The notes: generated by a model not told the origin, from the sequence alone. Numbered from the stretch's first letter, positions 24,301-35,828 are shown. The stretch: DNA of 64,000 nt from Ptychodera flava (GCF_041260155.1 NC_091932.1:6037501-6101500), one strand, 5' to 3'. A program made the numbers and translations.

Positions 24301-27013
24301 TGGCTTTAATCTGTAATTTTCTACAAATGATTACTGACAAATTGAATAGAGACACTAATGGTCAGCGTATACCACATGATGTTTAACCCTTTGAGTGCTG
24401 TATTTTTTCCCCGCCAAAATTTTAGAGCAACATTTAACCAATTTTTATAACTTTTCCTGAAATGAGCTGGATAATTTTGAACCAAACAGACATCACATTT
24501 CATGTGCTACAGTTTTTTATCAAAATTTTGGCAAAAATCTGAAAAAAAACTGACTTGGGTGTATTTTATAAAGGCAACAAAAATTGATTTGGGCGCTCAA
24601 AGGGTTTAGACACATTCATGTAGATAAAGAACACAATTTGAAAGATGGTGACACTCACCTAAAGGCTGTTCACCAAAGACTGGATCTCCATCTTTCACAT
24701 TCAACTTCAAGTTCATGAATGTCACCAGATCCTTCAACCAAAGCTGCACAGAAAGAATACAAAATGCAAGGCTACATGAGGCAGGGTGATCATCAATGCT
24801 GAATCCTAGCTGCGACATGACTCTAACAAATTGTTCCCAGTATCGTAATCATAGGTGTCTTTGAAAGACCATGTCATCTTACCTTGCATTTGACTTAAAA
24901 CACCTGGATAGAATTCCAAGTCTTTCAAAGTGTTATACAGCAAACAAATGCCTCGTCATATGCTTCTGACATGGCAAAGAGCTGACTGAAGTGAAATTCA
25001 TTAGAGTCACCTAAACCTCACAAACTTTATTAAAGTGGCATAAATCTTGTCCATCATTTTCTAAACATGTCAAAATTTCCACAGAAATTAAACTGAAGGA
25101 AATAGGGGGTTCTCTGAACACTCCAACCCAAACCATATGAACTTTTTTTAAGTCAACTTCAGTCAAATTTTCATGAACATGAGTGAATACTCGTATCATT
25201 GGTATGTCATGTTGGCTTCGCTAGTATTGCTGAATCAGCAATTTTTTATATCATCGGCAACATTCACCTTCCTATATTTCAACCCAAGGAACTAGAATTG
25301 TGATGTCTTTGAGATTTGACAAGCAATCAGGTGGGTACTTTTATATTATGCCTTGATAACAATCACAAACTTCACACCTTTAAGAGTTCAGTGATACTTA
25401 CTAGAGGGGAGTCAGGGAATTTGTTCTGTACATCATTAAACAAAGCCTGCATCTCGCTCACATCGAACACTTTGAGAGCTTCATCCAAAGACTTGAACCG
25501 TTCATCTTTCTTCTCAATTTTCTTCTTGGGAGCTGTTTTCTTAGACTGCTGCTGATGGGATTTTGCTGTTTCCTCTCTACTGGATTCCTTGTTTGGAGTT
25601 TGTCGCACACCATTGAATGCAACATTGTAGATGGTAGCAGATTGCTGCAATGGTGCTGAAAAGCAAAAATATACATACCAAATATGAGCGAAAAAATATT
25701 TTTTACCACAAAACAGCATATTGAAGAATCATTACTCTAGTATCATTTAACACAGATTCTGAGTGCATGATTCATACAATAGCTGATTAAAGCAAAAACC
25801 AGGTTGAATGAACTTTTTAAAGTTAACTTTTAAACTATGATATCTTTGCAACTCATTCACATTCAATTGGGCATTCCAGATGATGCCCCTACATGTATGT
25901 CAGTCTAATGCTGGCTGCATATACCTGCATATGCTGGCACAATTATCACATGTCATAGTTTGAAAGCCTGGGTACATTGAATAAATCTATTGTTGAAACA
26001 TTTATTACACAAGGGTTTCATATCGGAATGCTATTTCAGTATCAGTATTTGATTTCCTGAGCATAAAACTTGTATTTATACTCCAAGAAATGGCAGAATG
26101 AGTCCAAGAAATTCTTAGTATCATGACTCAATGAACACTACAGGAACTCCCACAAGTAATAATGTACAGGAACCTTTAGTGTATACAAGTTTACATGTGT
26201 AATTTTAGTACTGAATGTCTGAATATATGAACTCAGTGCAACTTTCCTTGAGAATACACTGAAAATACTGTGTGCAGAATAATACACTATTACTGTGGTC
26301 ATTTTTTGGCCACATCTCCATCATTAGTTACATTGAATCATGGAGGTAGCAGAGAACATTCTGTAATGTAACGTTACATAAATCAGCAAGGACATATCGA
26401 CATGTGGTCGCGCTTGCTGGGCCATATGGCAGACAAAGAAACGATCGAACACCTAAATAGGTGAAACTTAGGAATTACTGTAATACTGATATACTAGTGT
26501 GTACCATCAAGGCCCGCCCCCTAAATTTTGACCTGAAAATTGTGAAACAAATTCGAACCAGATCGATAGACAGACACAATAAGCTGGGAACTGTCAAAAT
26601 TTCTAGGAAATCCGGTGAGGTAACGATCAGTTGTGATGACGATTGAGTTTCGATGTTTACGATATTCATCGAAGGGGTAGAGCTTATAAAATCTGCTTTT
26701 TGGGGCCTGATTCGTAAATTTGGTCGAAGAAAGCAAATGCATAGTGGAAGTGTTGTAAAGGTCGTTCAACTGTCCTCAAGTCGTCATACTGTTTTGTCCA
26801 CGTGTACACACACATATGGTCAGTTCCTTGGCTACAAAACACACGACTTCTTGAAAAAACAAACCACACCTGATCCAATTCAAGTTGCTACTTACGTGCA
26901 GTATCAATAGTTGGTCTGTTTTCTGAGAGTGCCTTTTTTGCAGCTTTTTTGTCGGCCACTGTTGCCTTCTTTTTGTGAGAAACGGTTTCCCATTTTGCTG
27001 TGTTCGACGCCAT
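9331..27013 (-). CDS. TMEM214: TMEM214, ER transmembrane protein 214 (complete, 16 exons)
   Basis: Exons in transcript order: 27013-26896, 25655-25402, 24743-24659, 24032-23901, 23189-23107, 22686-22581, 21950-21869, 21415-21314, 19444-19405, 17346-17245, 16852-16712, 15153-15040, 11563-11349, 10860-10692, 10178-10027 and 9454-9331 (TAA 9333-9331). The coding length is 2019 nt, 672 residues; human TMEM214 has 689. All junctions are GT-AG and in phase. The start is the first ATG (MASNTAKWETVSHKKK), in good context and matching the family's basic N-terminus. Landmarks are a Lys-rich linker (about 75-95), FKSLDEALKVFDV, LWLKDLVTFMN, LSIMWSVGQAGHND, MGPNEFFPIMDF, YYPKLK and IPKKPLRDTI. Two hydrophobic segments follow, TFPWRTLVFLIMSGIIALV (about 463-484) and a second near 593-612, then a helical C-terminus. 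In mammals the protein sits in the ER membrane and has been linked to ER-stress apoptosis through procaspase-4 recruitment. That role is not shown here. Its introns host most of the repeats in the left half of the window. Confidence 0.95.
9678..9895 (+). mobile_element. ~220 bp MITE family, copy 1
   Basis: Matches the reverse complement of 24383-24608 and the forward strand of 57538-57754 along its length. Shared blocks include GTCAATTTTTGTTGCC near the left, AAATGTGATGTTCATTTGGT in the middle and TTGGTAAAATGTTGCAC near the right. It ends in CAGCGCTCAAAGTGTTAA. It lies in the last intron of TMEM214. No coding capacity. Confidence 0.75.
10544..10624. repeat. short TTAACC-ended repeat with hairpin, copy a
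   Basis: Begins TTAACCTGTTCACCCC, contains the hairpin CACAATGGTTT-GGGCC-AAACCATTGTG, and ends GAAAGGGTTA. It shares a CACCCC…CCCT…AAACA…GTCCACA block with 11270-11342. A small MITE in a TMEM214 intron. Confidence 0.5.
11270..11342. repeat. short repeat with hairpin remnant, copy b
   Basis: A diverged relative of 10544-10624 (ACCTTTCACCCCTGATCCCT, then ACAAGTCCACA and GTTTGGGCAAAACCAT). It abuts the donor side of the TMEM214 exon at 11349-11563. Confidence 0.45.
12545..12572 (+). promoter_or_regulatory. DR1-like plus E-box palindrome cluster, unit 3
   Basis: GGGTCAAAGGTCA is a direct repeat with 1 bp spacing of the kind bound by RXR-partner, HNF4 and COUP-TF receptors. It is followed by GTCACGTGAC (12563-12572), a perfect CACGTG palindrome of the USF/TFEB/MYC type. 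These are motif matches only; occupancy is not shown. Confidence 0.3.
12770..12797 (+). promoter_or_regulatory. DR1-like plus E-box palindrome cluster, unit 4
   Basis: AGGTCAAAGGTCA (perfect DR1, 12770-12782), then the extended half-site CAAGGTCA overlapping GTCACGTGAC (12788-12797). This is the best-preserved cluster in the array. Confidence 0.35.
13448..13475 (+). promoter_or_regulatory. DR1-like plus E-box palindrome cluster, unit 7
   Basis: AGGTTAAAGGTCA followed by CCAAGG and GTCACGTGAC (13466-13475). The first half-site carries one change; the E-box palindrome is intact. Confidence 0.3.
13799..14358 (+). mobile_element. minisatellite-bearing element C (26 bp core)
   Basis: Follows element A directly. 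A 26 bp minisatellite is followed by a unique block (AAACAAATCGACGTGCAT…) and the shared 3' cap TCTGAGATATCTGCGTGAACGG, then (ACGG/ACGC)n, ACCTATAAGTCCCCCC and GTGTCCGTGGGGACTAA. The last 29 bases fold as AGTCCCC / CGGAC-type stem arms. The left boundary is unclear and may have been lost in a nested or chained insertion. Confidence 0.55.
13865..14122 (+). repeat. 26 bp minisatellite, about ten copies
   Basis: Unit approximately CTTATACATGGGAGTCTATG plus GACTGC. Because 26 is not a multiple of 3, all three frames stay open and give false Gly-Leu-Pro-Tyr-Thr-Trp-type repeat proteins. Two further copies lie at each of 14466 and 14563 in element D. Confidence 0.9.
14359..14860 (+). mobile_element. 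minisatellite-bearing element D with internal 97 bp duplication
   Basis: Carries the same 26 bp motif and 3' cap as element C. A 97 bp segment starting AGTGTGAAAATCTCAGTAAT is present twice, head to tail (14426-14522 and 14523-14619), with almost no differences, so the duplication is recent. It ends in the AGTCCCCCCGGAC / GTCCGTGGGGACT fold. Confidence 0.6.
15960..16650 (+). mobile_element. LINE fragment, AP-endonuclease domain (CR1/L2-like)
   Basis: Conceptual translation in shifting frames shows TTWNVHSVRNK, IDILLLTKTWL, WDFNLHLGDENKSTTQKFNE, KQWVKQPTQKKG and LELSDHSPV. These are the ordered motifs of an APE-type endonuclease of a non-LTR retrotransposon. Stops interrupt the reading, for example directly after VRNK, and at least two key positions are changed: TETWL is TKTWL and GDFN is WDFN. 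The reverse-transcriptase part is absent, so this is a dead internal fragment. It lies antisense in the TMEM214 intron between exons 11 and 12. Confidence 0.75.
17710..19045 (+). mobile_element. minisatellite-bearing element B (~150 bp core)
   Basis: The left end has a perfect 15-base hairpin GTCATC-ATT-GATGAC followed by ACAGTCCCCACTTGT, matching element A. The right end has the shared cap GATATCTGCGTGAACGG, (ACGG/ACGC)n, ACCTATAAGTCCCCCC and GTGTCCGTGGGGACTAA. The core is six ~150 bp tandem repeats. It lies in the TMEM214 intron between exons 9 and 10. Confidence 0.6.
18084..18900 (+). repeat. six-copy tandem array, ~150 bp unit
   Basis: TTGGATCGTATCACAAAACA, in exact or near-exact form, recurs at about 18084, 18234, 18384, 18534, 18686 and 18834. 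Each unit contains CAACGTGCATATGTATGACA, TTGTACCAACTTTGAATAAA and AAAATGGCCGCCTGGCAGCC-type blocks. The unit is visibly related to the single-copy 3' region of elements C and D (AAACAAATCGACGTGCAT, CCTTGTACCAAGTTTGAA). Confidence 0.9.
19446..24382 (-). other. TMEM214 introns, middle part
   Basis: AT-rich intron sequence between the short TMEM214 exons of this stretch. Apart from those exons I see no further gene, RNA or recognisable element; the frames found here are fortuitous. Confidence 0.5.
24383..24608 (-). mobile_element. ~220 bp MITE family, copy 2
   Basis: The best-preserved copy, with terminal inverted repeats TTAACCCTTTGAGTGCTG and (reverse complement of the other end) CTAAACCCTTTGAGCGCC. 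It is orientated opposite to the copies at 9678 and 57538 and lies in the TMEM214 intron just downstream of the exon at 24743-24659. Confidence 0.8.
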
Positions 27014-27060
27014 GTTGAGAGAGAAATGCATTACGGGAAACAACGGTACTGTCATAAATT
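27014..27060 (-). promoter_or_regulatory. TMEM214 proximal promoter / 5' UTR with Staf/ZNF143-like motif
   Basis: On the minus strand TTTCCCGTAATGCATTTC lies 11-27 bases before the start codon. It resembles the TTCCCAGAATGC core of the ZNF143/Staf site common in metazoan housekeeping promoters, with two mismatches. No TATA box is seen. Motif similarity only. Confidence 0.3.
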
Positions 27061-28510
27061 AACAGGAACCTAGCGGACCCTTGAACTGCTTATGTTAGTA
27101 TTTATTTATCAAAGTGGCAATTTTCATCAAGATACAGGAGATTAATCTCATCTCACTGACTTTCATTCACTGACTTATTCCACGGGAAAATGTCATACTA
27201 AACGACCGACATGTGTTTGTAAAGTGTATTAAAAACAAGTATTTTGCAGATTTATATTAGGCCCTAAATTCTGTTGGTATTAAAATTACATCACTGACAG
27301 TCCTTGTGGTCTGAGAAGGACTGTGATTATAGCTTATCAATTCACTTCCATGACGAGTTTCAGGAAAACTTGAAAATATGATGATTCACATCGTTTTCCA
27401 CGAGAAAAGATAACCAACTTTTATTTCTGGATTGTTTACAGTCAGACTCAGAAGGATTCAAGTTTGTCTTTTACACTTCTTATTAGGCCTAGGCCTAAGC
27501 TTAACTGACAATAATCTACGTCATATCCGACAATTTTTTTTTTCGGGGAACGACAAGTAAATTTTCCTATGGTCTATGTACATTTTGGTTATTCCGTTTC
27601 CAAAAGTAAAGTAAACAATATTTTGAACAGTTTTATAATTGCCCAGGTTTAATCGATTTAGAGCTCTGTGTGAAGTGTGCAGCTGTGTGCAATTTTTTTA
27701 TAGTGCCCGGACTAGTTTATGGGAATGATGTCAGGTTTTTAACTTGAAGATACCTTATTCGCCTTCGAAGTGTTTTGAAGTAACTCGGGGTTTTGTCTCT
27801 GTCCACAACGCGAAAGACTCGCCGCTGATGTACCGAACGTAAAGACAATCGCATGGACGTGCTCAAACCGTGAATGGCGCACTTGCGCTTATACCATTAC
27901 CAATTAGAATTACCAGAAACTCGCCGATCTTTATTTAATTCGCTAAAATGTACCGCGTTTCTTTCTGTTTTATTCACAGGGCATGTTGGCTCCAAGGATC
28001 GACATAATGTCTGCTGACCATGATGAGATCACAGCAACACTTCACCATCCAGTATAGCCTACTGTTCAGTGGACCGGAGTCAGGCCCAAAGTAGCAGAAG
28101 CTTCTTCAGAATTCCGCATTTACTTATTTAGAAATTTTATCATTTCTCGAGATAATCGTAATATAACAACCAGGTTACCTTTAGTGTACACGCCATGATT
28201 TGTTGCAATTGTGTTTTCTTTCACTCTCTTGTTGAGCAATCCATACAATTGTGTAAAAGTCTTTTTTCCATAGGTCGAGTGAACGGAGACGTCAACGACA
28301 AATATTCAAGGTAATGTATGAGTCGAATGCAGTTGAGGAGGTAAGTTTATATCTAATAGGTAGTCTAAAAATTTTGACTCGTGTACATTATAAGTTTATA
28401 ATGTTGAAGTTACATAGGTAAGTTCTTTCTCCCTACTTCTCTTTCTGTATCATTTCATTTACAACGATGATGATTTAAGTAAGGATTAACAGTAAACAAG
28501 AGAGTTGTCT
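27061..28510. other. head-to-head spacer between TMEM214 and the adhesion GPCR
   Basis: Presumed divergent promoter region. It contains CpG-bearing patches around 27770-27960 and two weak exon-like stretches (27980-28051 and 28275-28342, see findings). No firm gene could be placed here. Confidence 0.4.
28275..28342 (+). other. weak candidate exon (unassigned)
   Basis: A tttttccatag acceptor is followed by a frame reading SSERRRQRQIFKVMYESNAV… and ending at a strong GAG|GTAAGT donor. The preceding exon-like stretch (ATG at 27983 or 28007, ending CCA|GTATAG at 28051) does not join it in frame, and its exit phase does not match the first receptor exon at 29577. I do not recognise the peptide; it may be chance. 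Confidence 0.2.
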
Positions 28511-29195
28511 TTCCAAATTAAGTTCCAAGACAAGAAATTGACTTTTTTAATCTAACAATTCTCTCTTGGCTAATAAGTTCAGAAGCCCTGTAAATTATAC
28601 ATTTTCTAAAAGCCTAGATATAGGTGAACATTTTGGTTACCACAGTGTTACCATTGTTTACATAACAATCATATGAGAGGTAATTTGCATACCCTTTCAA
28701 AAATCGGTTTTTCCTATGTTCCTATGAAAGTTCAAACTTTCTGGAATGCAAGCTGTCACAACGCTCTTTCAAACTGTGTAGATTTTATATATGTTGCTTA
28801 CTTTTTTTGGAACACAATTTTAAAAAAAAAATAATTAGGGTTAAATTCACCGCTCTGGAAGTTTTTCTGGCATAAAAATTATTTGACAAGGTTTAAACAA
28901 ATTCTGAGACAAAGTTTGGAAGATTCTTAGGACAGCTTGCACTCACACAAATTTCAGCCACATATCTCAAAGCATTGAAACAAAACATAGGGAAAACCTA
29001 TTTTTGAAAGGTTATGCAAATTACCTGTTACGTGATAGTTATGTAAACAATGGTGACACTATGGTAACCAAAATATTTCCCTATATCTAGGCTTTCCGAA
29101 AATATATAATTTACGGGGGTTCTGAGCTTATTAACCACTAGAGAATTGTTAGCTTAAAAAGGGTCAATTTCTTGTCTTGGAACCTCAAACTTCCT
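28511..29195. mobile_element. 685 bp inverted repeat (foldback element)
   Basis: The arm starting at 28511 and the reverse complement of the arm ending at 29195 match over more than 200 bases. Shared blocks include TTCCAAGACAAGAAATTGAC, TAACAATTCTCT, AAGCCTAGATATAGG, TTTTGGTTACCA, CATTGTTTACATAAC and GGTAATTTGCATA. A weaker match (TGCAAGCTGTC) continues inward towards an AT-rich loop near 28800-28860. No coding capacity is seen. A foldback or long-TIR MITE is most likely. Confidence 0.8.
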
Positions 29196-29390
29196 TGCAT
29201 ACGTGAATCCGCTATAAATACCTACCCAATGAAGTAAATTAAAACACTTTCTTATCACATTTGAACAAAAGAAAAGAAGCCTCATTAGCTTTAACAGTAA
29301 CCAATTTATTAAAGGCTGAATGTATAATAAGGAAGGCGCTCTTTCGGGGCATAGTTATTACAGGTCATTGCTTGAAAGAAATGAGCTAAG

Positions 29391-29551
<161 letters not shown>

Positions 29552-29576
29552 CGGTCTGGGCGTATTTTCTGAGTAG

Positions 29577-32500
29577 GTCCACCAACGACACCAGGGCCAA
29601 CACCAACAGAGCAAAGCACTGAATTGAAAACATCACTGCCGCCGACAACGCAACCGATGACAACTGTATCCGAGACAACGACAGCGGAGCATGGCCCTCA
29701 CATCATCACTCTACCCGGCGGTGTCGTGATCGATGACGACGATTTGAGAAATGACACTGGCCCAGAAACACACAAAGAACTTCTTCTGTCAAAGTATTCT
29801 GTGAAATTTCGAGAAAGCATCCAGTCAATGTTGAGAAGTTATTCAAACATACCGATTGAGGTGAGGGACATTACTAACAGATTCTTGTCAGAGGGAAACT
29901 GGTGTATTTACATGTAACAATATCGGACCAACACGTACACCGTATACTCTATGTAATCTATTTGAAATTTAACTCCTGCAAAAGTCGAAGAGACAAAATT
30001 AATCCTGCAGGCAAGTAACATTGATAAAGACAAATGACTGGTTTCCGACATTATTCCATATTCTATTCAGATATATATGCATTCATATCCGTGTACAAAG
30101 CTTATTTCGAATCCATATGGTAATTATAGAAACCATGCACGTGAACTTCAAACCTTTAACACTTTTGCGCTAAGAATCATGGTCGAAGCAACGCTGTTCA
30201 GTGGTTAAAAGAAAAAAAATCTAAAGGAAACGAATTGTCTTTGGGAGCAGCACTGTTGATTATTTCCACGAAGCTATCTCCGAGTGGCACTCGGATTGAC
30301 GAACCTGTTCGAAAATCTGCCAGTGTTAGCGCTGTGCGTTTGTTTTCTTTATCAAACAACATTGGTAGATTGATGTACAAACACATCGATGTGGTGTGAA
30401 AAATAAAATGAGTAGTTTTTCATGTACTTTTCATCAAGTAGATAAATCAAAATATACAGTTGCACTTTCCAAACAAATTAAGATGTAGGTTTTGATCATT
30501 AATCGATTTTTCTTGTACAAATGGCAAAAGGGGATAGCAATAATGAATGTAAAAAAAACACTTTCATCAGATCTCATAGAAAGGTATCGGATTACAAAGT
30601 GTAACTCCATGCAATGTATAATTGTACCAGACTGGTGCGCTTGGAAAATGTAGAACATTAAAAGTGTTTAAATTTACAGTAACTAAAACGTTCGTTTTGA
30701 TGTTGGACAAAAACTGGACCTGCTAAATTGTACGACCATCTGTTCATCATTTTATCAATATGTACTTTTCAGGCCCTTACCACAATCTACTTCGAAGACT
30801 ATGACAACAATCGAACAAGTACATTTCAGTCAAGGGTCAGAGTTGACGACGCTAAACGTACGATGGCGTTTCTCGCCGATCTTCTCGGATACGGCAACAT
30901 GTCGCTCAGCACTGGTGAAATCATCCGTACAACGATGTTTCTGAACGACGTCGCCACGACGACTTTTGTTGATCTGAAAAAGACCGATTTTGAAATGATT
31001 GGTTTCGATTTGCCAGGCATGGTTCAGGTGATTATGACGGTTATGTGATTAATGGCTCCTTAAAAATAATCATGTTTGCCCTGCAACAACCTATAGATTT
31101 TATGTCATTTATTTTTCAAAACCTTTACAATTACGCAGGTCCACGTGCTGTCTGCAAAAGCTGTTTGTTTTTTGCATGACGTATGGTAAATTACGACCTG
31201 AATGAATCATGACGCAAGAATGGTATACTGCCAAAAAGTAATAGGTGACAAGCAAGCCACTTTACGCATTAATATACTGAAGTGGCACTCCCACTTGGTA
31301 ATATTTTTAAAGCACATTTTTTAATGCCAACGGTCGATATTTGACGTGGCGACTGCGCGCGGATCGCGAGATATCAATAAAAACATGTCCTCAAAAAAGT
31401 AAAAGTTTGAATTCCGGTGGCCCACCTAAATTCAGCTTCCGAACATCGAACGTTCGGCACTGGGGCCATTGTCAACTAAGCTATGGAGTACGAGTCTACG
31501 CTTACGCTCCTGTATGCCACAGTACCACTCGCGTCGGTGATCGGTCATGCCCCCTGGGGAAAGCCGAGTCTTACTGACTCTGAGAAAAAACGGAAAACAA
31601 AGTTTGATAGGTGACTAGCACACTGGCAGTTACGTGCGGTTGATACATAGCGGCCGCCGAGTGGTATGCATAGACGCATACCACGCGCGCGGCGTACTGT
31701 GTGGCAGACGACAAAATGTAGTCATCGGAGGCGGCTAATATTTGACACGTAAAAACTGATGTTTATGTGGTATTGAATAAAAATATAGTACAACTGATTT
31801 AGAATAATGAAAACGACAAAAACTAAGGAGAAGTTTTACAAAACTTACCTGAGGTAATGGCATAATTGTGCATATAAAGTCTTTGCGGTGGGAAGTAAAT
31901 TAATTGCGTCGTTCGAACTTATTGTAGACTCCCTAGTATATCGTCAAGCAGCACAACAACAAAACTTCGGGGGATTTCGGGTCAAAATCAGAAACGATCG
32001 TAAAACTTCGGGATGTGAAAAATACGCTCGGGAAATGACATGTTTTTATCGATATCTCGCGATCCGCGCGCAATCGCCACGTCAAATATCGACCGTTGGC
32101 ATTAAAAAAATGTGTTTTAAAAATGTTACCAAGTGGGAGTGCCTCTTTAAATCACCTTCAATAATTCGCTTTGGGATTAACTTTATTATGCTATCTGCGA
32201 TGAAGTTTGCGGAAAGATGCGTTGAAAAGTTCTGAACATTTCTTATTTGTCGTTCACACCGTATCCAGGCTTTTATACGTACTTCGAATGGACTCGTCGA
32301 TACACGGTACAACTCTAAATGGAACCAGTTGAAAGATGTAAGTAGCCAAAAAAGTGTTTTCAATAATAGCGGCCAAGAGGGCGCTAAAACACCACAAACC
32401 GTGCTGTACTGGACTATGTTGATTGATCAACGTGATATTTTTTCCAACGATAACGACCTATTTAAAGTTCACTGATTCGAATTTTCCGCAAACTGATCAC

Positions 32501-35500
32501 TTTTCTGTGTAAATGGCTTTATAAAGACAGTTTACTCATGAGTTAATTATTGTAAGGCATGGGCTCAGACAACTTAGCTTTACAATTATTTCTAGGAATT
32601 CGTCGGACCCTCTGCAGTAGTAACGGCGGTGGATAAATTCACGGAGAGCATTGCGCATTTACTCGAGAAATCTCAGACAATCCGAGTCAAGTCGAAGAAC
32701 ATCCGTGAGTATTTCTGTCATATTTTGAGTTTGTTATAAAGTCGTTTATTTTTACTCCCCTACGATAATATCGACCCTTGGAAATTGATCCGTGAACTCG
32801 TACCGTTTCTTGCATAGCGCCCCCATTAAAAGTTACAAGACCTGTGACGTACATTGAAGAAGCAATCTATTTATAACCACCTCAAAAATGTCGTCACATT
32901 ATCAATATTTCTATTGCTCCCTTTGTCCATACACATGACAATCCTAACTATGGATAATTGCAATGTTCAGTCAGTTGCAATTTTAGTCACAAATACATAT
33001 ATAATTCGAGTATTTAACACATATAAACCCTCCAACTTTGGCAATATAACATCGCAGGTCGAACTGATATCTCTTAATTTCAGAATATCAAATCGTGGCA
33101 GTGGATACGATGGACTTCCTGACAACTGGATGGACATTTACTGCTGAGACTGGGGGCGCACTAACGGTTGATGATACTGGCTGTGAACAAGTCTTGGTGA
33201 ACCCAATCGACATTGACGACAGCTTTGCTGGTAAGCCTGAGACGAGAATGAAACGACATAGATAACATGAACAAGCAAAAAATGTTATTGATGTTGACTG
33301 CATAAGTGTGAAGCATAGTTGCATACATCCATCCATCCGTCCATCCATCCATCCATCCATACATACATACATACATACATACATACAGACAGACAGACAG
33401 ACAGACAGACAGAGACAGACAGAAAGACAGGAATGCATTAGCCAATAGTCCTTTAACATACATCTATTGGATTTCAGATGCAAACGATGGACTTGTACTG
33501 GTGGGTGCCTTGTACAACGATGTCACCGGTCAAATGGCTAAACATGACATCAAAGAAACTGTAGCCGAACAAATGGCCAATGACATGTAAGTTTGACAAC
33601 TCTGACACAACTGATATTACGCGTTAGAACGGTAGGGATAAACGACGCCGGGAAGTAAATTTTGTTGGAAGTCGTCATAGTATACTTTTTTGTCATGTCA
33701 TATTAACCAAGCGAGTGTTATATTGATTTCGTGTTTTTCTATTTTCATTTCCGTGATTTCGCTTTTAGAAAATAATCAAATGCGTGGCCTACAGATAATG
33801 AAACTTGTTTGTCTTACTTTACTTGCATGCCATCTGATGGCGTAGTCATCACAACGTGACTGGCACATTAGCAGAGAATCTCATATCTCTCAGTGTGATA
33901 CCGATGTCAGGAGATGTTAGCATCCCTGTCTCTGTCACATACTGTCTCAATCATCATCAGCAGGTAAGGCTATGATTGTACACTCCCTTATACAGTCTGA
34001 TAAAAGTGATTTTCCGAAGGCAGGTGACAGCGATCATAATTCCTATAATATAAGATATAAATAACCGGCTATGTACCAAGTATCAAACAGCTCATTAAGC
34101 TTAAGCTTACGCATGTGCAGGCAAAACACCTGTCAGACAGACAGACAGACTGTGAGGTCAATTAACTGATGATTTATTTGTTATTTCATATGAGGGATTG
34201 TATAACTGATCTTTTGAATGATCGGTCGATCATAAGTTAGTTTCGTTTTTGTATAGTCGATTGATAAATGCAGCTGATATTGGTGATTTTATCTGAAAAG
34301 CCATTCTAATGCTATGTTGCGATTGTACCTCTGACTTCCTGAATGCTAATTGACAAAAGATAATTCATGGCTTGATTGAGGTTTATTGACCGTAAAGTGT
34401 CGGTATTTTGGATCATTTCTTCATAGATTGTTATCTTTAGTTCCATGGTTCTTTAGTTCTAGCAATATAGTTATGTGAACACAACGCACCCTAATTATTT
34501 TGCTTCGATACAGGTCGGCCACGACAATGTACCCGGATGCGCGTTTTGGGATTTCTCTATAAAGTAAGGGAGCTGTATGTTTTGTTCGTTTTGCGTTTGT
34601 TACCGCTTTCTCATCAATCTGTGATCCATATTTGCTCAGTTCTACCTACTTTCTGACAAATCAACAGTCCAGTCCACATTTCAATTGTTTTATATCTATT
34701 ATCGAATATGGATTTATAACCATACATTTGAACGAAATCGGAACTTTTAAACAACACGTGATCACCATAATAATACATTTGTGACGTACTTTTCAGTAGA
34801 GTTCTAGTTGTCATGAGTGAAAAATGTGACTTTGCACTGATTGCTAGGTATCGACGACTTCTAACGGTTCATTGTATGACTTTCATTGTATGACAGCGTG
34901 CCAATGGCGGTGCGTGGAATGATGTGGGATGCACAGCGTTGGAAACCACTGGCAGTTACACCAAGTGTTTCTGTAATCACACAACAAACTTTGCAGTCTT
35001 GCTCCAAGTAACAGATATCCTAGTAAGAAACACACTTTCTTAGGATTTTTCTTTGTTTGCGATCCTTAAATGAAAACGGCGTTCCATTCCACGCCAGTTT
35101 CTACATCTGTATGAAATTCTTGTACATATTCACGTACATCCTTCAACTTGTCACCGATTATGCCTAAGTAAAGAAATTGAAACAGTGTTATCTAGAAATA
35201 TGTAATCTTGAGATTATTTCTTCATATCTTGAGATTATTTCTTCATAACTGTATCTGATATTTCACTCGTATATGAATGAACATGATAAAACATCTATCA
35301 TAAGTTTCACCTCAACATTTTTTGATCTGTAATATAATCTTTAGCCGCCAGAGGAGAAGAACGTAGTATTACATTACATGACAATATCGGGCTGCGGATT
35401 ATCAGTGCTATCACTATTAATTTCTATCATCATCTACGTATGTCTCGGGTAAGTTACCACCCCGTCCATCAAGGGCTGTTTACATTGATATACATGTACT

Positions 35501-35746
35501 ACTTTCCCATTTCTTAATTATAAAAACCGACGGCAATTTCCATGAATAATTGCGGATACAGTGCATTGTTACAGTAGCATCGCTCCTCTTGCGAAACGGT
35601 CGGAACAACGTGAGAACCACAACAAGACAGACGACGCTGAACACATGTATGGAATACTTTTGAAATTGTTTATCTTGATATGACGACATTGATAAATTAT
35701 CTGCAATAATGACATAGACGAAGATGACGATGACGACGACGACAAC

Positions 35747-35828
<82 letters not shown>

